Below are positions 55,549 through 63,902 of a stretch of 64,000 nt of DNA, in pieces. The position numbers were made by a program, and so were the translations under genes. The DNA lies in contig CAVTZH010000009.1 in NCBI GenBank assembly GCA_963739175.1, positions 434,001-498,000 on the forward strand. The letters are read 5' to 3'. Under the pieces are notes generated by a model that was not told the origin of the DNA, searched no databases, and saw only the letters and a program-made list of their open reading frames with translations. Positions within the stretch are counted from its first letter, which is position 1. Each line of letters starts with the position of its first letter. The stretch comes from VAZQ01 sp963739175 (lineage in GTDB: Bacteria > Pseudomonadota > Alphaproteobacteria > Rhizobiales > Xanthobacteraceae).

Positions 55549-56403
55549 TCAACGGTCGACATCCGGCCGCTTGTAGTTGAGGTTGGCGCCGCCCTTCTGC
55601 GACTCCAGATAGCCTTCGACGTCGCCCAGCGGGTCCATCACGCGCCGCAGCCGTTGGCCGACCAGCGAGTCGAGCTGGATCGCCTGCGACAGCGAGAGGT
55701 CGCGGCCCATCTGCACGGTGATCTTGTGATGTTCAAGGGGTGCAAGGTGTCGGGTCGCGAGGTCGCGCGCGAACTCGATCGTGTGCGCTTCGAGCTTGTC
55801 GGCCGGCACCGCCTGGCTGATGATGCCAAGCGCGTCGGCCTCCTTGCCGGTGATGTTCTTGCCGCCGAGCGCGATCAGCGAGAGCTTCTTCACCGGCAGC
55901 CCGGAATGCAGCAGCGTCGAGGTGACGAGCTGGCCGAACGAGCCGCGCAGCACCTCGGGCATGCCGAGCTGCGCGTCCTCGGCCGCGAACACGATGTCGT
56001 GGCAGTTCATGATGCCGAGCGCGCCGCCGAGGCAATAGCCGTGCACCTGCGCGATCATGATGCGCGGGAAGGCGCGGATGTCCTCGGCGATCTGGATCGT
56101 CAGGTTCGGCCGGTCCCAGTCGAGCATCGGCCCGTTCGAGACCTCGCGCAGGAAGGTGAGATCGAGCCCCGACGAATAGACTTTGCCGGCGCCGCGGGTG
56201 ATGACGATCTTGAGCTCCTTGTCGGCGCGGATGATGTCGAGCGACTCCAGGAAGGCGTTGCAGAGCGGCCGGTTCCAGCAGTTGCGCTTGTCCGGCCGGT
56301 TGAGCGTGATGCGCGCGACGCCGGCGTCTTCAAGCCGCTCCAGATAGAGCTCGGGCCATTCTTTGAGTTTCTTCCAAGTGTTTTTCACCTGAGTATCGGC
56401 CAT
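55549..56403 (-). CDS. Enoyl-CoA hydratase/isomerase (crotonase) family protein
   Basis: The 284-aa product has the crotonase entry ARITLNRPDKRNCWNRPL, the oxyanion region ITRGAGKVYSSGLDL, QVHGYCLGGALGIMNCHDIV and AAEDAQLGMPEVLRGSFG. The Glu of the second motif (MPEVLRG) is present. The C-terminus is longer than average with PLGDVEGYLESQKGG. It is probably a CoA-thioester hydratase or isomerase; the substrate is not clear. It precedes accA by 36 bases on the same strand. Confidence 0.85.
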   Translation of the reverse strand: MADTQVKNTWKKLKEWPELYLERLEDAGVARITLNRPDKRNCWNRPLCNAFLESLDIIRADKELKIVITRGAGKVYSSGLDLTFLREVSNGPMLDWDRPNLTIQIAEDIRAFPRIMIAQVHGYCLGGALGIMNCHDIVFAAEDAQLGMPEVLRGSFGQLVTSTLLHSGLPVKKLSLIALGGKNITGKEADALGIISQAVPADKLEAHTIEFARDLATRHLAPLEHHKITVQMGRDLSLSQAIQLDSLVGQRLRRVMDPLGDVEGYLESQKGGANLNYKRPDVDR

Positions 56404-56528
56404 GCGATGCCTCCGCGCGTTTTTGTAGGGTTGTTATGGCGCGGCGGGCGGAGCGATGTAAAGCGGATGCGGTGCCGCGCCGATTGAAATTCGTGACTTT
56501 TCGAGCGGAATCGCGTATATCTTCTGCT

Positions 56529-56740
56529 ATGGCCAAAGTCAAAGATCGGCTCTCCCCTGAAGAAGTCGCCGCCGCGCGCGAGCGGCGTCTTGAGGCCAGC
56601 ACTGCAGGTGATCGAGGGCAATCCGCTCGACGCAGAAGACATCGCGATGTTCGAAATGTTCGAACGTGAGGGATGGGACCACGAGCGGCGACGCGCCTAC
56701 ATTCTAGGCGCAGGCTCGCGCAGCTGCCGATGCGAAGTGA
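56529..56740 (+). CDS. VbhA-like antitoxin of a Fic module, two apparent frameshifts
   Basis: After repair about 69 aa: MAKVKDRLSPEEVAAARERR, then LQVIEGNPLDAEDIAMFEMF, EREGWDHERRRAYILG and QARAAADAK. This resembles the short antitoxins (VbhA-type) that hold a Fic toxin inactive through an inhibitory helix, where a Ser/Thr-x-x-x-Glu-type helix places a Glu near the ATP site. Two insertions are inferred, GCCAGCACTGC near 56600 and GGCGCAGGC near 56710. The span is two bases over whole codons. The stop overlaps the Fic start. Confidence 0.65.
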
Positions 56741-57334
56741 GCGAGAACGTCGATCCCTACATCTATCCTGGGCACCAAGAGTCCTTCGTAATCGCCTTGG
56801 CATTCTCGATGCCACGCAAGCTTGATCGAGATTGAGCGCCGCTTACGTGATGCGACAGAAGTGCGGAAGGCGTGCCTATCGGGCTCATTCGATCTGACCC
56901 ATCTGCGCGCCATCCACCGCCATCTGTTCCAGGACGTCTACGACTGGGCGGGAGAGCTGCGCACGGTCGAAATCTTCAAAGGCGGAAATCAATTCCAGTT
57001 CCGTCAGTACATCCCGACCGGGATGGCGGACGTTCACCGCCGGCTGACGCGCGCCGGATTTCTCAAGCGTCTGCCCGCCAGCGAGTTTGCCCGTGAGGCA
57101 GGGATCATTATCGGCGACATCAACTACATCCATCCGTTCCGCGAAGGGAATGGTCGAACGCAGGCGCAATATCTCAAGCAGTTGGCAGAACAGGCCGGGC
57201 ACGCGGCTCGATCTTCAGGCGCAGTTGATCCGGCCAAGTTGTGGATCGAGGCATCAAAGGCGAGCCATGCGGCGGATTACTCCTTGATGGCCGAGGTCAT
57301 TCGGGAGGCGATCGTTCCGGCGTCTCAGCAGTAG
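56737..57334 (+). CDS. Fic family protein (AMPylase-type toxin), frameshifted near the N-terminus
   Basis: About 199 codons after repair. The start is probably GTG 56737 (SENVDPYIYPGTKSLRNRLG in repaired form). The core is intact from about 56822: FDLTHLRAIHRHLFQDVYDW, GELRTVEIFKGG and the Fic motif HPFREGNGRTQAQ. The canonical motif ends in Arg (HxFx[DE]GNGRxxR), but here that position is Ala. Two insertions and one deletion are inferred between 56760 and 56822. The Fic domain transfers AMP to target hydroxyl groups; the catalytic His is present. Confidence 0.82.
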
Positions 57335-57345
57335 AAGCGATCGGC

Positions 57346-58350
57346 CTAAGTCTCCCCCAGCGGGTGCAAATCCCGCACCAGGCTCTTCAGCCGCTCCTCC
57401 AGCACGTGCGTGTAAATCTGCGTGGTGGAGATGTCGGCGTGGCCGAGCAGCGTCTGCACGATGCGCAGGTCCGCGCCGTTGTGCAGCAGGTGGCTGGCGA
57501 AAGCGTGGCGCAGCACATGCGGGCTCACCTGCTCGGTGCGCAGCTTGGCGCTACCCGCGAGCGCTTTCAATTCACGCGCAAAATGTTGCCGGGTGAGGTG
57601 GCCGCTGTCGCCGAAGGAAGGGAACAGCCATTTCGACGTCACCGGCTTGGGTGCGATCTTGGTCTTGCTCTTGGATTTGACCGGCTCCTCGTGATCCTTC
57701 GAGGCGCGCTGCGCCAGCAGCGCGCGGTATTCCGTCATCGCGGTCTTGGCGGCGTCGTTGAGCGGCACCAGCCGTTCCTTGCCGCCCTTGCCGCGCACCA
57801 CCAGCATGCGCGCGTTGCGCTCGGCGGCCGAGGCCGGCAGCGACACCAATTCCGACACGCGCAGCCCGGTGGCGTAGACGAGCTCCAGCAGCGCATTGAG
57901 CCGCGCCGCGCGCAGCCGCTCGCCATTGCTGCGTCCCCTGCCGACCGCGTTGCGCGCGTTGGTGAGCAGACGGTCGACCTCCTTGATGCTGAGCACCTTG
58001 GGCAGCGTGCGTCCGCGCTTCGGCCCTTCGATGATGGCGGCGGGATCGTCGCCGCGCCGTCCTTCGGCATAGAGGAAACGATAGAGCTGCCGGATCGCGG
58101 ACAGTTTCCGCGCCACCGATGTTGCCGCGAACTCGCGCTTCGAAAGCGATTGCAGATAGCCGCGGATGTCGTCGGTCGCGGCGCCCGCGATGGTGCGGCG
58201 CTTGGTGACGAGGTATTCGGCGAAGTCGTCGAGGTCGTGCCGGTAGGCCGAGAGCGTGTTCTCGCCCGCGCCGCGCTCGGCCGCGAGCATGTCGAGGAAC
58301 AGCGCGATCAGCGTATCGTCGGCGTGTCGTGTGGGGCGGGGGCGGGCCAT
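57346..58350 (-). CDS. xerD: Tyrosine recombinase XerD-like
   Basis: Resolves chromosome dimers at dif. The 334-aa integrase has the core-binding SAM-like N domain (NTLSAYRHDLDDFAEYL, SVARKLSAIRQLYRFLYAEG) and the catalytic set Arg in ATGLRVSEL, Lys in RGKGGKERLVP, HVLRHAFASHLL, LLGHADISTTQIYTHV with the Tyr nucleophile. A charged insertion KDHEEPVKSKSKTKIAPK before the C-terminal active site is unusual. It is next to aroK-aroB, the standard alphaproteobacterial neighbour. The start is ATG 58350. Confidence 0.92.
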   Translation of the reverse strand: MARPRPTRHADDTLIALFLDMLAAERGAGENTLSAYRHDLDDFAEYLVTKRRTIAGAATDDIRGYLQSLSKREFAATSVARKLSAIRQLYRFLYAEGRRGDDPAAIIEGPKRGRTLPKVLSIKEVDRLLTNARNAVGRGRSNGERLRAARLNALLELVYATGLRVSELVSLPASAAERNARMLVVRGKGGKERLVPLNDAAKTAMTEYRALLAQRASKDHEEPVKSKSKTKIAPKPVTSKWLFPSFGDSGHLTRQHFARELKALAGSAKLRTEQVSPHVLRHAFASHLLHNGADLRIVQTLLGHADISTTQIYTHVLEERLKSLVRDLHPLGET

Positions 58351-58370
58351 GGGCGGCTGCCGCGTTCCAT

Positions 58371-58520
58371 CTATTTCTGTTTCGAGAACCGGTCGGGCGG
58401 AACCGGCACCGTGATCTCGCGCTGCGGCGGATCGTAGAACTGCGCCAGCGCCAGCATGCCGCCGTAGATCACGCCGACCACGATGGCGACGAAGGCAAGG
58501 AATCGGAACAGGCTGGGCAT
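58371..58520 (-). CDS. Small single-helix membrane protein
   Basis: A 49-aa product beginning MPSLFRFLAFVAIVVGVIYG and ending with a proline-rich tail TVPVPPDRFSKQK. It has one hydrophobic segment followed by a soluble tail with FYDPPQREITVPVPP. It is located between xerD and aroK, a position where alphaproteobacteria often carry a small conserved membrane peptide. No function known. Confidence 0.72.
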   Translation of the reverse strand: MPSLFRFLAFVAIVVGVIYGGMLALAQFYDPPQREITVPVPPDRFSKQK

Positions 58521-58667
58521 TGCGCTCGATCCGGCGTCGTCCAGAATCGGGACGCTAGTATCGCACGAAAGGTGAAAAAACTACGTCCGGCCGGACTTTA
58601 TAAGAGGCTCGATCCCCAATGCCGGATGGTCTATGGAGACGGGACCGCCATAGCGGGATTCGAGCCT

Positions 58668-59330
58668 ATGTCCAATCCGGCAGCGTCCAATCCGGCAGCG
58701 CCGCAGCCGGTAGCGCACCATAGCAACGGCAATGCGGCGTCCGAACCGGCCATCGTGGCGGCGCTCGGCGCACGCTCGGTGGTGCTCGTCGGCATGATGG
58801 GCGCCGGCAAGTCCTCGATCGGCCGGCGGCTGGCGACGCGGCTCGGGATTCCGTTCGTCGATGCCGACGCCGAGATCGAGAAGGCGGCCGGCATGTCGAT
58901 CCCCGATATCTTCGCGACCCACGGCGAGCCGGATTTCCGCGCCGGCGAGGCGCGCGTGATCGTCCGCTTGCTCGACGGCGGTCCGCAGGTGCTGGCGACC
59001 GGCGGCGGCGCCTTCATGAATCCCGACACCCGCGCCGCGATCGCCGCCAAAGGCGTGTCGATCTGGCTCAATGCCGACTTCGAGACGCTGATGCGGCGCA
59101 TCAAGCGGCGCCACGACCGCCCGCTGCTGCATACCGAGGATCCGGCCGCGACCCTGCAGCAGCTCATCGACGTGCGGTATCCGGTCTATGGGCTGGCCGA
59201 CTTTACTGTTCAATCGCGTGAAGTCCCGCACGACAAGATCGTCGACGAGATCGTCGAGGTGCTGCGCGCGGGACCGCTGCCGCGCGGCGCCGTGCCGGAC
59301 GACGCCACCAAGGGAGACATCGCGTCATGA
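58668..59330 (+). CDS. aroK: Shikimate kinase
   Basis: Phosphorylates shikimate at O3. The 220-aa product has an N-terminal extension with two identical 15-base units (TCCAATCCGGCAGCG twice, coding SNPAASNPAA), then the Walker A GMMGAGKSSIGRRLATRLGI, FVDADAEIEKAAGMSIPDIF, LATGGGAFMNPDTRAAI and KRRHDRPLL (adenine/lid). ATG 58668 is chosen; an upstream ATG at 58626 would lengthen the extension. The stop overlaps the aroB start (ATGA), so the two are translationally coupled. Confidence 0.95.
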   Translation: MSNPAASNPAAPQPVAHHSNGNAASEPAIVAALGARSVVLVGMMGAGKSSIGRRLATRLGIPFVDADAEIEKAAGMSIPDIFATHGEPDFRAGEARVIVRLLDGGPQVLATGGGAFMNPDTRAAIAAKGVSIWLNADFETLMRRIKRRHDRPLLHTEDPAATLQQLIDVRYPVYGLADFTVQSREVPHDKIVDEIVEVLRAGPLPRGAVPDDATKGDIAS

Positions 59331-60455
59331 CCGCGCCGTTGCGAAGCAGCGATCCGATCGTCGTCGACGTCGCGCTCGGCGATCGCAGCTATGACATCGT
59401 GATCGGCCGTGGCCAGCTCGCCTCGCTCGGCGTGCGGATCGCAAAGTTGCGCCCGGGCGCCAAGGTGGCGATCGTCAGCGACAAGAATGTCGCCGCGCGG
59501 CATCTCGAGGCCGCGGTGGCCGCCGTCAAGGATAGCGTTGCGCAGGTGTCGACCATCGTGCTGCCGCCGGGCGAGAGCACGAAGTCGTTCATCCAGCTCG
59601 CGACGCTCTGCGACGAGCTGATCTCGCAGCCGGATCGAGCGCAACGATCTCGTCGTCGCGCTCGGCGGTGGCGTCATCGGCGATCTCACCGGCTTTGCCG
59701 CCGCCATCGTGCGGCGCGGCATCGGCTATGTGCAGGTGCCGACCTCGCTACTGGCGCAGGTCAATTCCTCGGTCGGCGGCAAGACCGCGATCGATTCCCC
59801 GCAGGGCAAGAACCTGATCGGCGCCTTCTACCAGCCGGTGCTGGTCGTCGCCGACACCGCGCTGCTCGACACGCTGCCGGAGCGCGAGTTCCGTGCCGGC
59901 TATGCCGAGATCGCGAAATACGGCCTGCTCGGCGACGCCGCGTTCTTCGCCTGGCTCGAAGCCAACTGGCAGGACGTGTTCGCCGGCGGTCCGGCGCGCG
60001 AGCACGCGATCGCGACCAGCTGCCGCGCCAAGGCCGCGATCGTCGCGCGCGACGAGCGCGAGACCGGCGACCGTATGCTGCTCAATCTCGGCCACACCTT
60101 CGGCCATGCGCTCGAAGCCGACGCCGGTTACTCCGACCGGTTGCTGCATGGCGAGGCGATCGCCATCGGCATGGCGCTCGCGGCCGAATTCTCGGCGCGG
60201 CGCGGCCTGTTGCCGAAGGCGGACGCCGAGCGCGCGATCCGTCATTTGGCGGCGGCCGGCCTGCCGACCAAAGTATCCGAGGTGCGCGGCGGCGTGTCGG
60301 ACGTCGACCGGCTGATGACGCTCATTGCGCAAGACAAGAAGGTGTCGCGCGGCAAGCTGACGTTCATCCTGATGCGCGCCATCGGGAACGCCTTTGTCGC
60401 GCCCGACGTTGATGCTTCGGACGTTCGTGCGTTCCTGGCTGAGAAGCTCGCTTAG
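59327..60455 (+). CDS. aroB: 3-dehydroquinate synthase, frameshifted
   Basis: Second enzyme of the shikimate pathway. After repair about 375 aa. The first part (VVDVALGDRSYDIVIGRGQL, TIVLPPGESTKSFIQLATLC) is in one frame. The rest (RNDLVVALGGGVIGDLTGFA, QVPTSLLAQVNSSVGGKTAI, GYAEIAKYGLLGD, LNLGHTFGHALEADAGYSDR) is in another. Near 59628 one inserted base (CTCGCAGCCGG) explains the shift; the span is one base over whole codons. The gene is essential or near-essential, so this is probably an error. The zinc and NAD-binding residues are intact. Confidence 0.93.
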
Positions 60456-60464
60456 GCGACATTG

Positions 60465-61751
60465 ATGGAACCTGAAGACTGGCTGGCCTTAGCCGCGATC
60501 CTGATCTGTCTCGGCATCTCGTTCTTCTTTTCCGCGAGCGAGACCGCGCTGACGGCGGTGTCGCGCGCGCGCCTGTTGCGGCTGGAGAAGGCCGGCAACG
60601 CCCGCGCGCGGCTCGTCAGCAAGCTGCTCGAGATCCGCGAGCGGATGATCGGCGCGATCCTCACCGGCAACAACGTCGTCAATATCGCGGCGACGGCGCT
60701 GACCACCGGCCTGCTGCTCTCGTGGTTCGGCGAGATCGGCGCGCTCTACGCCACCGCGATCATGACAGTCGTGGTCGTGGTGTTCATGGAGGTGCTGCCC
60801 AAGACGCTCGCGATCAATGCGCCGGAACGGGTGGCGCTGCTGGTTGTCCGCCCGATCTCCTGGACGGTGCGGTTCTTCGGGCCGCTGCTGATCGGGATCG
60901 AGGGGCTGGTCCGGTTCATCCTGCGGATGTTCGGCGTGAAGATGGGGACCGACCAGGCGTTCCTGTCGGCGCACGAGGAGCTGCGCGGGCAGGTCGACCT
61001 CCTGCACCAGGAGGGCAGCGTCGAGAAGCAGGACCGCGACATGCTCGGTGGCCTGCTCGACCTGCGCGATCTCGTGGTGTCCGACGTGATGATCCACCGC
61101 ACCAAGATGATCACCGCCTGCGCCGACGATCCGCCCGAGGACGTCGTCAAGGAGGTGCTCGAATCGCCGGTGACGCGGGTGCCGCTGTGGAGCGAGCGCC
61201 CCGAGAACATCATCGGCATCCTGCACGCCAAGGACCTGCTGCGCGCACTGCAGGGCGCCGGCGGCGATCCCACCGTGATCGACGTCAAGGCGATCGCGCG
61301 TCCGCCCTGGTTCGTGCCCGACATCCGTCCGCTGTCCGAGCAGCTCAAGGCGTTCCGCCGCCGCAAGACGCCGTTTGCGCTGGTGGTCGACGAGTACGGC
61401 GAGGTGATGGGCCTGGTCACGCTCGAAGACATTCTGGAAGAGATCGTCGGCGACATCACCGACGAGCATGACATCGTGGTGCCGGGCGTGCGGCCGCTGC
61501 CGGACGGCTCGGTCAATGTCGACGGCGGCGTGCCGATCCGCGACCTCAACCGCGCCATGGAGTGGAGCCTGCCGGACGACGAGGCCACCACCATCGCCGG
61601 CCTCGTGATCCACGAGGCGCGCTCGATCCCGGAGCCGGGGCAGAGCTTCACCTTCCACGGCTTCCGTTTCAACGTGCTGCGCCGCGAGCGCAACCGCATC
61701 ACGGCGCTGCGCATTACGCCCGTCATGCGCAAGGCGCCGAAAGCCGCCTAG
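60465..61751 (+). CDS. HlyC/CorC family transporter (DUF21-CBS-CorC)
   Basis: The 428-aa protein has a DUF21 membrane domain (about 1-190, three to four helices; FFFSASETALTAVSRARLLR), two CBS domains (about 205-330; SDVMIHRTKMI, VTRVPLWSERPENIIGILHA) and a C-terminal CorC/HlyC domain (VVDEYGEVMGLVTLEDILEE, VDGGVPIRDLNRAM). Relatives take part in magnesium or cobalt resistance or efflux. ATG 60465 is chosen over a TTG one codon earlier. It follows aroB by 9 bases, a conserved alphaproteobacterial layout. Confidence 0.93.
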   Translation: MEPEDWLALAAILICLGISFFFSASETALTAVSRARLLRLEKAGNARARLVSKLLEIRERMIGAILTGNNVVNIAATALTTGLLLSWFGEIGALYATAIMTVVVVVFMEVLPKTLAINAPERVALLVVRPISWTVRFFGPLLIGIEGLVRFILRMFGVKMGTDQAFLSAHEELRGQVDLLHQEGSVEKQDRDMLGGLLDLRDLVVSDVMIHRTKMITACADDPPEDVVKEVLESPVTRVPLWSERPENIIGILHAKDLLRALQGAGGDPTVIDVKAIARPPWFVPDIRPLSEQLKAFRRRKTPFALVVDEYGEVMGLVTLEDILEEIVGDITDEHDIVVPGVRPLPDGSVNVDGGVPIRDLNRAMEWSLPDDEATTIAGLVIHEARSIPEPGQSFTFHGFRFNVLRRERNRITALRITPVMRKAPKAA

Positions 61752-61861
61752 CCTTTATTTTTCACCACGATTTGGCCGTCTTTCGAACGGTAGTTGACGG
61801 CCGTGGATGATCGAGGTCCGGGGGCCGGCGCACGCTTGGCCGCGGACGTGCGGACGTCGCC

Positions 61862-63817
61862 TTGCGTATGCTTGCTGTCATCTCATATCGCCGCGCCAAC
61901 TCGCAGGACATCGCGGGTCGTATTGCCGATCACCTGCGCCACCGCCTGGGCGCGCGCCAAGTCTTCCTCGATGCCGGCAGCATTCCCGCGGGAGCGGATT
62001 TCCGCCACACCATCCAGGAAGCGTTGCGCCGGCGCGGCGTGCTGATCGCGATCGTCGGGCCGGAGTGGATGGCCGCGCGTCACGGCGCGCCGGAGCGGAT
62101 CAACGATCCCGACGACCCGGTGCGGATGGAGATCGCGACCGCGCTCGACGATGGGCTTCCGATCATTCCGGTGCTGGTGAATGGCGCGAGCATGCCGGCG
62201 GCGAGCGAGCTGCCCGATGATGTGAAGGACTTCGCCTATCGCAATGCGCTCACCATCGACCGCGGCCGCCATTTCCACCGCGACGCCGACGAGCTCGTGC
62301 GTGCGATCGAGACGCTGGTCCCGCGTCGCGTCTGGCTGCGCCGGACGGCCGCGGCGCTGGTCGCGGTTGCGGCGGCGTTTCTCGTCGGCTGGATCGCGGT
62401 ACCGCAGTCCTCGTGGCACGCGCTGCGGCACATCGTGGCGCCGGCGCCGGCGAGCGACGTCGAAGTCGCGACGTTCCGCGTGCCGGAGGGCAGGGGCGAG
62501 CTCAACTACATCCGCCAGAAGGTCGAGCGCAATTTCGTCGACCTGTTCAGCGACGCCAAGCTGCGCGTGCGCGCGTCGCTGACCACCAACCAGTCGCTGG
62601 CGCGCTCGCATTTCACGCTCGGCGGCGAGATCATCGAGCGGTCCGGGCAGGTCATCGTCACCGCCGAGCTGCGCGACGCGCGCGGCCTAGTGGTGGGCTC
62701 GTCGCAGATCGAGGGGCCGCTTGCCGAGCTCGAAGCGATCGACAAGGTCATCGCGGAAACGCTGATGTACGGGATGGCGGTCGACACACCGACGCTCACC
62801 CGCAATCGCCGCGCGTCGCGCCCGACCGAGTCGGTCGAGGCGATCGCCTATTTCCTGCAGGCGCGCCGCGAGGTCTATCTGCGCGACTTCCAGGCCGCCG
62901 AGTGGTCGCTGCGGCACGCCATCGAGATCGACCCGGCGTTTGCCATGGCGTACTGGGCGATGGGCGAGATCAACCGGCTGCAAGGCGATCCTGCGCTGGC
63001 GGGGGAGTGGTACGCGAAGGCGGCTGCGCGCAACAAGGATCATCCGCGCTGGTCGATCGAGCCGGCGCGCGAGGCGCAGCCGGTGCCGGCGCTGCTGGCG
63101 CAGTTGCGCGCCGCCGAACCCGCCGAGCTGCTGCCCGGCGCACATTATTCCGTCGCACGGCTCGTGGACTACGAGGTCAACTTGCATGTCTGGTCGTTCG
63201 ATCCGAAGCGGTTTCACCTCAAGGTGCGGCAGCAGGCGTCTGCCGGCGGGCAGGCGATCGGCGACTTCCTGAGCGAGAGCGGCGACGTGCTCGCGATCAA
63301 CGGCGGCTTCTTCGACACCGACTCGCGCGAGCGCCTCACGCCGAGCGGGCTGCTCATCGTCGACGGCGCAGTCGTCCGCGACGTCACCGACAAGGGCTCG
63401 GGCATCGTGTTGGCGACCGCCGACGGCGTCGGGATCGTGCGCCGCCAGGATTTTCGCGCGGCCGGCGTCGTTCAGGCGGTGCAGAGCGGGCCGCTGCTGG
63501 TCGATCCCGGCGGCAAGCTCGGTATCTACAAGGAGGACTTCGACCGCCAGAACCGCAGCGCGATCTGCCTCGACGGCAGCACGATCCGCATCGTCATGGT
63601 GGAAGGCGGCCTGAGCCTGCTCGAGCTTGCGCGCGTGCTCTCGTCGCCGCGCGAGGCCGGCGGGCTCGCCTGCGAGGTCGCGCTCAATCTCGACGGCGGC
63701 CCTTCGACGCAGGCGGTGGCCCGCATCGGCAGCCAGGAGCTGTCGCTGGTCGGCCGCTGGCGCATCCAGAACGCACTGGTGATCGCGCGACGCGACCGGT
63801 TCGCCGACCGGCCGTAG
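61862..63817 (+). CDS. TIR domain/transmembrane/TPR/phosphodiester glycosidase (NAGPA) fusion
   Basis: The 651-aa protein starts with a TIR_2-type domain (about 1-145: VISYRRANSQDIAGRIADHL, VFLDAGSIPAGADF, VGPEWM and VRMEIATALDDGLPIIPVLV, where the Glu may be catalytic). One transmembrane helix follows (TAAALVAVAAAFLVGWIAVP, 160-179), then a region like a TolB N domain, a TPR-like helix pair (about 327-395, RDFQAAEWSLRHAIEIDPA, AMAYWAMGEINRLQ) and a C-terminal NAGPA phosphodiester glycosidase domain (about 425-645: LAINGGFFDTDS, VQSGPLLVDP, LNLDGGPSTQ). The TIR would be cytoplasmic and the glycosidase periplasmic. Function unknown. It stands alone between CorC and a Bug gene. Confidence 0.86.
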   Translation: MRMLAVISYRRANSQDIAGRIADHLRHRLGARQVFLDAGSIPAGADFRHTIQEALRRRGVLIAIVGPEWMAARHGAPERINDPDDPVRMEIATALDDGLPIIPVLVNGASMPAASELPDDVKDFAYRNALTIDRGRHFHRDADELVRAIETLVPRRVWLRRTAAALVAVAAAFLVGWIAVPQSSWHALRHIVAPAPASDVEVATFRVPEGRGELNYIRQKVERNFVDLFSDAKLRVRASLTTNQSLARSHFTLGGEIIERSGQVIVTAELRDARGLVVGSSQIEGPLAELEAIDKVIAETLMYGMAVDTPTLTRNRRASRPTESVEAIAYFLQARREVYLRDFQAAEWSLRHAIEIDPAFAMAYWAMGEINRLQGDPALAGEWYAKAAARNKDHPRWSIEPAREAQPVPALLAQLRAAEPAELLPGAHYSVARLVDYEVNLHVWSFDPKRFHLKVRQQASAGGQAIGDFLSESGDVLAINGGFFDTDSRERLTPSGLLIVDGAVVRDVTDKGSGIVLATADGVGIVRRQDFRAAGVVQAVQSGPLLVDPGGKLGIYKEDFDRQNRSAICLDGSTIRIVMVEGGLSLLELARVLSSPREAGGLACEVALNLDGGPSTQAVARIGSQELSLVGRWRIQNALVIARRDRFADRP

Positions 63818-63902
63818 ACAAGCGTTGAATAGAGACAGGCGTTGGATAAAAGCCGGGACGCGGCCTATCATCCCTTCAACGTCCAAGCTGAGGGGAAACG
63901 CC

